A stretch of 64,000 nucleotides of DNA from DIGJ01 sp041821315 (lineage in GTDB: Bacteria > Bacillota > Clostridia > Lachnospirales > Lachnospiraceae): NCBI GenBank assembly GCA_041821315.1, contig JBGUEO010000002.1, positions 164,892 through 228,891 on the forward strand, given 5' to 3'. A program made the translations under genes and the position numbers. This document shows, piece by piece, positions 17,716-26,317 of the stretch (its first letter is position 1; each line of letters opens with the position of its first letter). Under the pieces are notes generated by a model. That model did no database searches and was not told the origin of the DNA. It saw only the letters and a list, made by a program, of their open reading frames with translations.

Positions 17716-18994
17716 ACGCTATAATTAATTGGTGTAAGTCCTCATAAAAGTTAGGATATGATATATCGACACATTCTCCATTTTTAAGAGTTGTAGTTCC
17801 GTCTGCTATAAGGCCAGCAATGGAAAAGGACATTGCAATCCGATGATCAAGGTTCGTTTCAATTACAGCACCTTTTAAAGGGTTGCCTCCTTTAATAATC
17901 ATTCCATCATCGGTTGCCCTGACATCAACTCCCATTAGGGAAAGATTATGTACCACCACATTAATACGATTGGATTCTTTTACTTTAAGTTCTTGGGCAT
18001 CTTTAATAATCGTCGTTCCATTTGCAAAAGAAGCTAATACGGCGAGAATGGGTAGCTCATCGATTAGACTTGGGATTCGTGTCCCGCCAATTGTAACACC
18101 ATGTAGAGAAGATGACTTAACCAAAAGATCAGCCACAGGCTCACTGCATAAGAGTCGCTCGTTTTGAAGGGTAATGTTGGCACCCATCTCTTGCATCACG
18201 GTTATCATACCATCTCTGGTTTCATTAATACCAACATTTTTTATAAGAACTTCCGAATTTGGAACAATTGCAGCAGCAGCCATAAAATAAGCCGCGGATG
18301 ATATATCACCAGGAACGTCTACTTTTTGTCCATAAAGTTGAGCGTTTGGAATTATAGTCGCAGTAGTATCATTCGTTGTGATGGAACCGCCAAAATAACG
18401 CAACATAAGTTCCGTATGATTTCTTGAACAGACAGGTTCAGTGACAGAAGTTTCTCCATCGGCATAAAGACCTGCAAGTAAAATAGATGATTTGATTTGT
18501 GCGGAAGCTACTGGCGACAAATAATGAATTCCATGAAGGGGAGCAGGAGTTATTTTAAGTGGAACACAACCGGTTCCATGGATACTTTCAATAACGGCAC
18601 CCATACTTGATAGCGGTGAAATAATTCGATTCATTGGACGTCTTTGAATGGAAGCATCTCCATTCATTGTACTTTCGAATAATTGACCGGATAAGATACC
18701 AGACATAAGTCTGGCAGTTGTTCCACTGTTTCCGACATCAAGGACTTCGCTTGGAGTAGATAGTCCATATAACCCTTTTCCATAAATTTCAATCACATTG
18801 CCATTATCTTTAATTTGGATTCCCATTTTTTGAAAACATGAAATTGTGGAAAGACAATCTGCACCTTTTAAAAAATTGGTAACTTCAGTTATGCCCTTTG
18901 AAATAGAACCTAGCATAATGGCTCGATGGGAAATTGATTTATCGCCTGGAATGGTTAATTCGCCTTTGAGCGAGGTGGCCTTTTTTTGTTTCAT
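17714..18994 (-). CDS. aroA: 3-phosphoshikimate 1-carboxyvinyltransferase (EPSP synthase)
   Basis: It joins phosphoenolpyruvate to shikimate-3-phosphate in the shikimate pathway. The 426-residue length fits. Motifs in order: GDKSISHRAIMLGSI near 18-32, GNSGTTARLMSG near 88-99, DGDASIQRRPMNRI near 116-129, and LDHRIAMSFSIAGL near the C terminus. GNSGTT rather than GNAGT is the class II-like wording common in Gram-positives. Third gene of the minus-strand operon aroF-tyrA-aroA, 14 bases after tyrA. Confidence 0.96.
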   Translation of the reverse strand: MKQKKATSLKGELTIPGDKSISHRAIMLGSISKGITEVTNFLKGADCLSTISCFQKMGIQIKDNGNVIEIYGKGLYGLSTPSEVLDVGNSGTTARLMSGILSGQLFESTMNGDASIQRRPMNRIISPLSSMGAVIESIHGTGCVPLKITPAPLHGIHYLSPVASAQIKSSILLAGLYADGETSVTEPVCSRNHTELMLRYFGGSITTNDTTATIIPNAQLYGQKVDVPGDISSAAYFMAAAAIVPNSEVLIKNVGINETRDGMITVMQEMGANITLQNERLLCSEPVADLLVKSSSLHGVTIGGTRIPSLIDELPILAVLASFANGTTIIKDAQELKVKESNRINVVVHNLSLMGVDVRATDDGMIIKGGNPLKGAVIETNLDHRIAMSFSIAGLIADGTTTLKNGECVDISYPNFYEDLHQLIIA

Positions 18995-19008
18995 TTAATA
19001 AACTCCTT

Positions 19009-20118
19009 TCAGCGTTCGTAAATCGTATAGTTTTGTTTCTTTAAAAGTGCAAGTCCTTCTTCATAGGAAGTTTGATTATATAATTCAATGCGCAAAACGC
19101 CTTCAGCAAATTCTCGATTGTGGATGATTCCTATATTTTTAATACTAATCGAATGGGTGGCTAGTTGGGTTGCAATGGAGGCAATGGCACCAGTCTCATC
19201 CATAATATCCAAATAAATTTCAAAGCTACGATCAAAGATGCCACCCGTTTGACCGGGAATACTATTACGGTAATTTTTTGCGGAATTAAAATAATCATAA
19301 AGGGCATCCTCATCCATCGTTTCGATTGCAACGGTTATTTGCTCTAAGCTAGATTGATATAATTGTAAGAACTTTAATATGCTTTTTCGATTTGTTAAAC
19401 AGATATTTTGCCACATAGTGGGAGAAGAAGATGCAATACGTGTGATATCTTTAAAACCACCAGCGGCTAAGGTGAGCATCTGATTTGAATTATCATCATT
19501 CGTTTCGACTAAGTGCACTAAGGAAGAAGCAATAATATGGGGAACATGACTAATTGCTGCGACAATATCATCATGACGCTTGCAATCAAGCATTACAGGA
19601 ATTGCATGAACATCTGTAACAATTTGTAACATCAGTTCTATTAAATTCGTTGGCGTATCCTCATTTGGAGTTAAGATATAAAATGCATTTTCAAGCAGAT
19701 AAGAACTGGAATTGTGGTATCCCGTTCGTTCGGAACCAGCCATTGGATGTCCACCAATAAAATTTTTCTTGAGTCCAAGTTCTTTGACCGACAGATCAAT
19801 GGTTCCTTTTACGCTTCCAACATCGGTAATCAAGCAGGTGGACTTAATCATTCCTTTTAGCTTTGATAAATATTTAATATTCTCTAAAACAGGAGCACAT
19901 AGAAAGATGATATCACATTCTGAAAAATGAGTCATCAGATTGTTATCTACATAATCAAGAACTCCATCTTCTCTTGCATCTTGTAAAGATTGATTGGAGG
20001 AATCATGATAATTATAGGCTACCATAATGCAATTAGGGTTTGCGTCTCGAAGAGCACGTGCAATGGAACCGCCAATTAATCCAAATCCAATAAATCCAAT
20101 TGTAATTGATTGAAGCAT
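19009..20118 (-). CDS. tyrA: prephenate dehydrogenase with C-terminal ACT domain
   Basis: It oxidises prephenate to 4-hydroxyphenylpyruvate for tyrosine synthesis. It has an N-terminal NAD-binding Rossmann region with GFIGFGLIGGSIARAL near residues 7-22 and the substrate block GGHPMAGSERTGY near 121-133, with the catalytic His of ISHVPHIIAS in the helical domain. Residues about 295-369 form an ACT domain (DIMDETGAIASIA, IKNIGI), the usual site of tyrosine feedback. The 369-residue length fits the Bacillus type. It lies 11 bases after aroF in the same operon. Confidence 0.95.
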   Translation of the reverse strand: MLQSITIGFIGFGLIGGSIARALRDANPNCIMVAYNYHDSSNQSLQDAREDGVLDYVDNNLMTHFSECDIIFLCAPVLENIKYLSKLKGMIKSTCLITDVGSVKGTIDLSVKELGLKKNFIGGHPMAGSERTGYHNSSSYLLENAFYILTPNEDTPTNLIELMLQIVTDVHAIPVMLDCKRHDDIVAAISHVPHIIASSLVHLVETNDDNSNQMLTLAAGGFKDITRIASSSPTMWQNICLTNRKSILKFLQLYQSSLEQITVAIETMDEDALYDYFNSAKNYRNSIPGQTGGIFDRSFEIYLDIMDETGAIASIATQLATHSISIKNIGIIHNREFAEGVLRIELYNQTSYEEGLALLKKQNYTIYER

Positions 20119-20129
20119 AATAGATTCTC

Positions 20130-21143
20130 CTAAAATCGCTTATTCATAAGTTCGATAAATGGTCGAAGGTCATGGATAAGCGTATCAAATTGACTAAAAG
20201 TTAATGATTGCGGCCCATCCGATAAAGCCTTGGTTGGGTTTGGGTGAGTTTCAATCATAAGACCATCTGCACCACAAGCAACGGAGGCTTTTGATAGTGG
20301 AGCGACATAAGCGCGAACACCAGTTGCATGACTTGGATCAACAATAATTGGCAAATGACTTTTTTCCTTTATTACAGGGATTGCACTAAGATCAAGAGTA
20401 TTTCTGGTTGCGGTTTCAAACGAACGAATTCCTCTTTCACATAAAACTACATTTGGATTTCCTTCGGCCATGATGTATTCTGCTGCATTTAACCATTCAT
20501 CAATGGTAGCAGATAACCCACGTTTTAATAAGACCGGAAGACCCGTTTTTCCAGCTTCTTTTAAAAGATAGAAGTTTTGCATATTTCTTGCACCGATTTG
20601 CAGCATATCCACATATTTGGATGCAGCCTGGATGGCTTCTAAGCTAGTTACTTCACAAACAATCGATAATCCCGTTTCATCGCGGGCTTCCTTCATTAAC
20701 TTAAGACCATCTTCTTCAAGACCTTGAAATGAGTAAGGGGAAGTTCTGGGCTTATAAGCGCCCCCGCGAAGTATTTGTGCGCCAGATTTTTTGATAGCCT
20801 TTGCTGTTTCCATTACCTGTTCTTCACTTTCAACGGCACAAGGACCAGACATAATGACAAAGTTATCGCCACCTATAAGGGTATTACCTACGCTTACAAT
20901 ACTAGGGAGTGGGTGAAACTTCTTATTAGAAAGTTTATAACTTTCCGTTACTTCTACTATTTTTTCAACATCATCAAATAACTCTAAATTTTTATCTCGC
21001 AAACGTGTTTTATCGCCCACGACACCAATAATTGTTACTTCTTTCCCATTTGATAAATGAGCCTCTAATTGATTGCTTTTGATTATATTTAATATTTGAC
21101 GAACGGAGCCTTCTTTTGCACCCGATTTCATTACGATAATCAT
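20130..21143 (-). CDS. aroF: 3-deoxy-7-phosphoheptulonate (DAHP) synthase, type I-beta with N-terminal regulatory domain
   Basis: First enzyme of the shikimate pathway; it condenses phosphoenolpyruvate with erythrose-4-phosphate. The 337-residue protein has an N-terminal ferredoxin-like domain (residues about 1-70, starting MIIVMKSGA), as in the Thermotoga enzyme. There it confers feedback control by aromatic amino acids. The barrel has GPCAVES near 95-101, RGGAYKPRTSPYSFQG near 121-136, and the metal ligands in DPSHATG. First gene of aroF-tyrA-aroA; ribosome site AAAGGAG. Erythrose-4-phosphate comes from the transketolase encoded at the left end of the window. Confidence 0.95.
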   Translation of the reverse strand: MIIVMKSGAKEGSVRQILNIIKSNQLEAHLSNGKEVTIIGVVGDKTRLRDKNLELFDDVEKIVEVTESYKLSNKKFHPLPSIVSVGNTLIGGDNFVIMSGPCAVESEEQVMETAKAIKKSGAQILRGGAYKPRTSPYSFQGLEEDGLKLMKEARDETGLSIVCEVTSLEAIQAASKYVDMLQIGARNMQNFYLLKEAGKTGLPVLLKRGLSATIDEWLNAAEYIMAEGNPNVVLCERGIRSFETATRNTLDLSAIPVIKEKSHLPIIVDPSHATGVRAYVAPLSKASVACGADGLMIETHPNPTKALSDGPQSLTFSQFDTLIHDLRPFIELMNKRF

Positions 21144-21210
21144 ATGATAATCTCCTTTGTTAGTTCAATATAAGTAAATTCTATAACAGTAGTTCTTTAG
21201 AACATTAATG

Positions 21211-21239
21211 ATTGTACTATACGTAGAAGTTAATGTCAA
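21211..21239 (-). promoter_or_regulatory. strong sigma-A promoter for aroF-tyrA-aroA
   Basis: On the minus strand a perfect TTGACA (21234-21239) and TACAAT (21211-21216) have a 17-base spacer. The leader is about 60 bases and contains a small GTTCT/AGAAC inverted repeat near 21192-21203. No T-box or attenuator-size structure is visible. Confidence 0.75.
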
Positions 21240-21377
21240 TACTGTGTTGCGTTAAACTTTTACGCTTCAACGCATAATCTAAAGTAATTTGTTAAAAAAG
21301 GATATAATAGTTGTATTATCTGAAAAATTTTAGTAAAATATAGACATGAAAAATAATTTGAATTGGAGGAGTTTATT

Positions 21378-23471
21378 ATGCAAACATTTAAGTATGAGAA
21401 AATCCGTAATGTTGCTGTCTTAGGGCACGGTGGCTGTGGCAAGACCACACTGGTCGAAGCCATGGCGTATACAACGGGTATTACGAACCGACAAGGCAAA
21501 GTAGAAGAGGGAAACACAATTAGTGACTTTGACAAGGAAGAAGTAAAACGAACATTTTCTATCAGTACTTCAGTTGTTCCAATTATCTGGGAAGATACAA
21601 AAATTAATATCCTAGATACTCCTGGTTATTTTGATTTTGTAGGGGAAGTAGAAGAAGCAATGCAGGTAAGTGATGCTGCGGTTATTGTGATTTCTGCAAA
21701 AGCAGGTATAGAAGTGGGAACTATGAAAGCTTGGGATTTGTGTGAAAAATATAAGCTTCCTCGTATCTTTTTTGTTACAGATATGGATGATGATAATGCC
21801 AGCTATCGTGAAGTAGTTGAGCGCTTAATCGAACAGTATGGTAAAAAAATAGCTCCCTTTCACTTACCAATTCGCGAAAATGAAAAATTTGTTGGATATG
21901 TTAATGTTGTAAAAATGAAGGGACGTAGATTTATTGCAGATAGTGATTATAATGAATGTGAAGTTCCAGATTATTCGAAGGAATATCTTGAAAAATATAG
22001 GGAAAATCTGATGGAAGCCGTTGCAGAAACGAGTGAAGAATTGTTAGAAAAATATTTTAATGGAGAAGATTTTACAAAGATTGAAATGTCTTCGGCATTA
22101 AGAAGTAGTGTTTCGGATGGAAGCATTATTCCAGTACTGGTGGGATCTGGTTTACATGCACAAGGGTCTAAGATGTTGCTAGAAGCAATTGAGAAATATT
22201 TTCCAGCACCAAATAGAGGAGTGATTACTGGTATTCATATGAAAGATAATACCACGTATCGCGCGGATTATAATGCAAATAAAGACATGTCTGCACGTGT
22301 ATTTAAGACAATTGCAGATCCTTTTATTGGGAAATTTTCGTTGATTAAAGTGTGTTCTGGTATCTTAAAGTCCGATGCAACAATTTATAATTCAAGAACA
22401 GGAGAAGAAGAAAAATTATCTAGACTGTATGTGCTTCGAGGAAGGGAACAAATCGAAGTAAAAGAATTGTATGCGGGTGATATCGGGGCAATTGCAAAAC
22501 TAAATGATGTACAGACAGGAGATAGCCTGTCGACAAAGGCTTGTCCAATTCAATTTGATCGAATTAAAGTGCCAGAGCCATATACCTATCTTCGTTTTAA
22601 AACAAAGAACAAAGGGGATGATGATAAGGTATCGCAGTCATTAGGAAAGATTATGGATGAAGATTTAACCCTAAAATTAGTGAATGATAAGGAAAATAGA
22701 CAATCGTTACTCTATGGTTTGGGAGACCAACAACTCGAAATAGTTGTATCCAAATTATTGAATCGCTATAAAGTGGAAATTGAATTGAAAAAACCGAAAG
22801 TTCCTTATCGTGAAACAATCCGCAAGAAAGTTCGTGTACAAGGGAGACATAAGAAACAATCGGGGGGGCACGGACAGTTTGGTGATGTTCATATGGAGTT
22901 TGAACCATCGGGAGAGTTAGATACCCCATACATTTTTGAAGAGAAAGTTTTTGGTGGAGCTGTTCCTAAGAATTATTTTCCAGCCGTGGAAAAAGGATTG
23001 GCAGAAAGTGTTTTGAGGGGACCGCTCGCAGGCTATCCAGTGGTTGGCATCAAAGCTACTCTTGTAGATGGTTCTTACCATCCGGTAGATTCGTCTGAAA
23101 TGGCGTTTAAAATGGCTACGATACAAGCATTTAAGCAAGGTATTATGGAAGCTACTCCAATTCTTTTAGAACCAATTGGCGCGTTGAAAGTTGTAGTTCC
23201 GGATAAATATACAGGTGATATTATGGGAGACTTAAATAAGCGAAGAGGTAGGGTGCTTGGTATGAATCCGGCATCGAGTGGAAAGCAAGAAATTGTGGCA
23301 GACATTCCAATTTCTGAGATATTTGGTTATTCTACCGATTTACGATCGATGACGGGAGGGATGGGAGAGTTTTCTTATCAATTTGACCGTTATGAGCCGG
23401 CACCTGCCGATGTACAAGCAAAAGTGATTGAGGAACATAAACTAAGAATACAAGAGGGAGAAAAACAATAA
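21378..23471 (+). CDS. elongation factor G-like GTPase (EF-G paralogue)
   Basis: A 697-residue translational GTPase with the full EF-G domain set: G domain 1-280, beta barrel, and domains III-V ending in SYQFDRYEPAP. G1 is GHGGCGKTT and G3 is DTPGYFDF, as in the EF-G-like branch rather than the main fusA. G4 reads VTDMD instead of NKMD: the guanine-reading Asp is kept, but Asn and Lys are replaced. It is not next to rpsL/rpsG/tuf, so it is a paralogue; its job (ribosome recycling, stress or unknown) is not readable. Start at ATG 21378 after GGAGGAG. An in-frame start 15 bases earlier is less likely. Confidence 0.88.
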   Translation: MQTFKYEKIRNVAVLGHGGCGKTTLVEAMAYTTGITNRQGKVEEGNTISDFDKEEVKRTFSISTSVVPIIWEDTKINILDTPGYFDFVGEVEEAMQVSDAAVIVISAKAGIEVGTMKAWDLCEKYKLPRIFFVTDMDDDNASYREVVERLIEQYGKKIAPFHLPIRENEKFVGYVNVVKMKGRRFIADSDYNECEVPDYSKEYLEKYRENLMEAVAETSEELLEKYFNGEDFTKIEMSSALRSSVSDGSIIPVLVGSGLHAQGSKMLLEAIEKYFPAPNRGVITGIHMKDNTTYRADYNANKDMSARVFKTIADPFIGKFSLIKVCSGILKSDATIYNSRTGEEEKLSRLYVLRGREQIEVKELYAGDIGAIAKLNDVQTGDSLSTKACPIQFDRIKVPEPYTYLRFKTKNKGDDDKVSQSLGKIMDEDLTLKLVNDKENRQSLLYGLGDQQLEIVVSKLLNRYKVEIELKKPKVPYRETIRKKVRVQGRHKKQSGGHGQFGDVHMEFEPSGELDTPYIFEEKVFGGAVPKNYFPAVEKGLAESVLRGPLAGYPVVGIKATLVDGSYHPVDSSEMAFKMATIQAFKQGIMEATPILLEPIGALKVVVPDKYTGDIMGDLNKRRGRVLGMNPASSGKQEIVADIPISEIFGYSTDLRSMTGGMGEFSYQFDRYEPAPADVQAKVIEEHKLRIQEGEKQ

Positions 23472-23488
23472 AATTTTTAAAAATTTTA

Positions 23489-23516
23489 TTGACATTTATA
23501 AATAATAGTTTATAAT
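23489..23516 (+). promoter_or_regulatory. sigma-A promoter of the marR-ABC exporter operon
   Basis: A perfect TTGACA (23489-23494) and perfect TATAAT (23511-23516) have a 16-base spacer. The -10 overlaps the left end of the large inverted repeat that follows. Confidence 0.75.
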
Positions 23517-23562
23517 TAACCAAGTCAATAGTTGAATACGTCAACTATTGACTTGGTTAATT
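23514..23562 (+). promoter_or_regulatory. 22-bp perfect inverted repeat, likely MarR operator / hairpin leader
   Basis: Arms 23514-23535 and 23541-23562 are perfectly complementary around the loop ATACG, with the core ATAGTTGA / TCAACTAT. The repeat spans the -10 and start region of the promoter and is followed by TTTTAT. It may be both the binding site of the MarR protein encoded next and, as RNA, a terminator/attenuator or a terminator for the EF-G-like gene. Confidence 0.7.
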
Positions 23563-23587
23563 TTATATACATATAGGAGAAGAAGCT

Positions 23588-23605
23588 ATGTTTTTAATTT
23601 GTTAG
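23588..23605 (+). CDS. possible 5-codon leader peptide upstream of marR
   Basis: ATG at 23588 has a good ribosome site (AGGAG) and reads MFLIC before a TAG at 23603. The MarR frame continues right after this stop, in the same frame. It may be a regulatory leader peptide or a lost N-terminal start of MarR. Only position and ribosome site support it. Confidence 0.3.
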   Translation: MFLIC

Positions 23606-23617
23606 ATGGGAGAAGAT

Positions 23618-24100
23618 ATGGATAAGAATAAAATGAGAGGCTTGACAAGTGAGCTTTTGTCGCTTATGTATCGCATGAGACTCTTAACAAAGAAAACACA
23701 TCATATACCAGAGCTACCGCATGCAGAGTTTTGTATGATTATGGCAATTGCAAAGAGGACGGAACATGAGGAAGATAAATTAGAGCCTGGAATTACAGTT
23801 TCTGAACTGGTTGAAGAGCTAGGAACTACATTGCCAGCTGGATCGAAACTTTTGCGAAATATTGAACAAAAAGGCCTGATTGAACGGATTTCCAATGATA
23901 GAGACCGTAGAGTAACCTATTTGCGGTTATCTAAAAAGGGGTTAGATAATTTAAAAAAACAAATACAAGCACGCGATCAAATGATGGAACATATAGTCTG
24001 TAAGATGGGTGAAGAAAATATGAATGTTCTTTTAGTTCAATTGCAGAATCTATATAGCATATTAAAAGAAGAAATGGAGGAACGGCAAAAAAATGATTAA
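23618..24100 (+). CDS. MarR-family transcriptional regulator
   Basis: A 160-residue winged-helix protein. Helical dimer segments lie at both ends. The DNA-binding part is near residues 60-115: ITVSELVEELGTTLPAGSKL, then LIERISNDRDRRVTYLRLSKKG as the wing. MarR proteins of this kind repress multidrug exporters and release DNA on binding a drug-like ligand. The start at 23618 follows GGGAGA; an in-frame ATG at 23606 has no site. Its end overlaps the first ABC exporter gene by 8 bases, so all three genes form one operon, probably repressed through the inverted repeat at 23514-23562. Confidence 0.9.
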   Translation: MDKNKMRGLTSELLSLMYRMRLLTKKTHHIPELPHAEFCMIMAIAKRTEHEEDKLEPGITVSELVEELGTTLPAGSKLLRNIEQKGLIERISNDRDRRVTYLRLSKKGLDNLKKQIQARDQMMEHIVCKMGEENMNVLLVQLQNLYSILKEEMEERQKND

Positions 24101-26315
24101 AATCATAAAATTTGCAAAAAAATCATGGTATATCATGATTCTTATTATTTTGCTTTTATTTATTCAAGCAAATTGTGAGTTGGCGCTGCCACAGTATACA
24201 TCGAATATTGTCGATGTTGGTATTCAGTATAAGGGGATTGAATCTCCAATACCAGATACAATGCGAATCGAAACGTTTAAACATTTGCAATTGTTTTTAT
24301 CAGATCATGGGAAAGAATTATTAGATACTTATTATAAGATAAGTGATGAAGATGGATATTATCATTTTCAATATGATACAATCCCAAGCGATCAAGAAGA
24401 AGCAAAAATGCAAGAAATTAAAGATGAATTTCTTCCGGCAGAAACAATTCTTATGATGTTTACCTCAGATGGGGAACAATATGTAGAAATTCAAAATCAG
24501 ATGATTACTGCAATGGGTATGGATCCAGATAAAGTAGACGACATCTTTGCTATTTTTGAACAGATGCCACAAGAAGCGCTTGAGCAGATTAAAACAAAAA
24601 TGAATGAAAAAATGGGTGATATGGCTGATTTAATTGGTGAATCCATGGCGATTACATTTATTCAAGAGGAGTATACCGCAGTCGGAATTGATTTACATCA
24701 GATACAGATGGATTATTTGAAAAACACAGGATTTCGCATGCTTGCACTTGCTTTCCTTGCAATGATAGCTTCTATTATAGTTGCTTTCTTTTCCGCTAGA
24801 CTAGCAGCAAGTACAAGCCGTGAACTTCGATATCATGTATTTGAAAAAGTAATTGGTTTTTCAAATGCAGAGATGAATCAATTTTCTACAGCATCCTTAA
24901 TTACACGGTCGACAAATGATATTCAGCAAGTACAAATGGCATTGACTATGATATTCCGTATTGTAGCTTACGCACCGATTCTTGGAATTGGTGGTATTGT
25001 CAAAGTATTACAGACGAATACTTCAATGACTTGGATTATCGCGATTGCAGTTGGAACAATATTTTGTCTTGTTGCTGTTTTAATGGCAGTTGCAATGCCA
25101 AAATTTAAGAAAATGCAAATACTAGTAGATCGCTTAAACTTGATTTCAAGAGAAATTTTAACTGGAATTCCAGTAATACGTGCATTTAGCCGTGAAGGAC
25201 ATGAGGAAAAACGGTTTGATGGTGCAAGTCGTGATTTGATGCAGACACAGTTATTTACGAGCCGGTCAATGGCCTTTATGATGCCAACGATGATGTTTAT
25301 TATGAATGCAATCACAGTCCTTATTATTTGGGTTGGTGCACATGGGATTGATACGGGTAATTTGCAGGTGGGGGATATGATGGCATTTATCACATATACC
25401 ATGCAAATTGTAATGTCATTTCTTATGATAACAATGGTTTCTGTAATGTTACCAAGAGCAGCAGTTGCAGCAAATCGTATTGATGAAATACTTGTATGTG
25501 AAACTTCCGTAAAAAATGCAAACAATCCGGTAAAACTAAAAACAATGGCGCATGGTGTTCGATTTGAACATGTGAATTTTAGATACAATAAGGCAAAGGA
25601 AGATGTCCTTAAGGATATTAATTTTACTGCAATTAAGGGGGAAACAACTGCAATTATAGGAAGTACAGGTTGTGGAAAATCAACACTGGTAAATCTGATT
25701 CCGAGACTCTATGATGTTACGGAAGGAAAAGTAACAATGGATGGAGTTGATGTTCGAGACATTGATTTATATGATCTACGAGAACGAATTGGTTTTGTTC
25801 CTCAAAAAGGTGTGTTGTTTTCTGGTACAATTGCCTCAAATATTAATTTCGGAGTAGATAAACCAACGGATGAAAATATGAAAGATGCGGCAAAAATTGC
25901 ACAGGCAGGTGAATTTATAAATTCCAAGCAAGATGGGTTTAATGAATCCATTGCACAAGGTGGCGGAAATGTTTCGGGAGGACAGAAACAACGTCTGGCA
26001 ATTGCCAGAGCAATTGCCAAGAATCCGGAACTATATGTATTTGATGATAGTTTTTCAGCACTTGACTATAAAACTGATATTGCACTCCGTAAGGCACTTA
26101 ATCAAAAGGTTGGTGGAGCAGCTGTTATAATTGTGGCACAAAGAATCAGTACAATTATTCATGCAGATAAAATTATTGTATTAGAAGATGGAAAAATTGT
26201 AGGAATTGGAACGCATAAAGAATTACTTGAAACCAATGAAGTTTATCAACAGATTGCAGCAAGCCAGTTATCCAAAGAAGAGCTGGAAGGAAAAGCATCA
26301 GGGAAGGAGGAGTAA
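24093..26315 (+). CDS. heterodimeric ABC exporter subunit with degenerate ATPase site
   Basis: A 740-residue half-transporter: six-helix membrane domain plus C-terminal ATPase. The first two helices are separated by an unusually long acidic region (residues about 35-205), expected outside the cell. Walker A is GSTGCGKST near 523-531, and the signature is a standard VSGGQ near 627-631. The Walker B catalytic Glu is Asp652 (VFDDS) and the switch His is Gln683 (VAQRIST). These losses define the inactive-site partner in heterodimers such as TM287/288 or BmrCD. The canonical partner is encoded 2 bases downstream. A drug or peptide substrate is likely but unproven. Confidence 0.93.
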   Translation: MIKIIKFAKKSWYIMILIILLLFIQANCELALPQYTSNIVDVGIQYKGIESPIPDTMRIETFKHLQLFLSDHGKELLDTYYKISDEDGYYHFQYDTIPSDQEEAKMQEIKDEFLPAETILMMFTSDGEQYVEIQNQMITAMGMDPDKVDDIFAIFEQMPQEALEQIKTKMNEKMGDMADLIGESMAITFIQEEYTAVGIDLHQIQMDYLKNTGFRMLALAFLAMIASIIVAFFSARLAASTSRELRYHVFEKVIGFSNAEMNQFSTASLITRSTNDIQQVQMALTMIFRIVAYAPILGIGGIVKVLQTNTSMTWIIAIAVGTIFCLVAVLMAVAMPKFKKMQILVDRLNLISREILTGIPVIRAFSREGHEEKRFDGASRDLMQTQLFTSRSMAFMMPTMMFIMNAITVLIIWVGAHGIDTGNLQVGDMMAFITYTMQIVMSFLMITMVSVMLPRAAVAANRIDEILVCETSVKNANNPVKLKTMAHGVRFEHVNFRYNKAKEDVLKDINFTAIKGETTAIIGSTGCGKSTLVNLIPRLYDVTEGKVTMDGVDVRDIDLYDLRERIGFVPQKGVLFSGTIASNINFGVDKPTDENMKDAAKIAQAGEFINSKQDGFNESIAQGGGNVSGGQKQRLAIARAIAKNPELYVFDDSFSALDYKTDIALRKALNQKVGGAAVIIVAQRISTIIHADKIIVLEDGKIVGIGTHKELLETNEVYQQIAASQLSKEELEGKASGKEE

Positions 26316-26317
26316 CG

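Noticed and set aside
24968..25588. A 206-codon open frame on the minus strand opposite the first ABC subunit
   Set aside because: It is antisense to the membrane-domain coding region, has no ribosome site, and its Ile/Thr/Asn-rich composition is what the reverse of such a gene gives.
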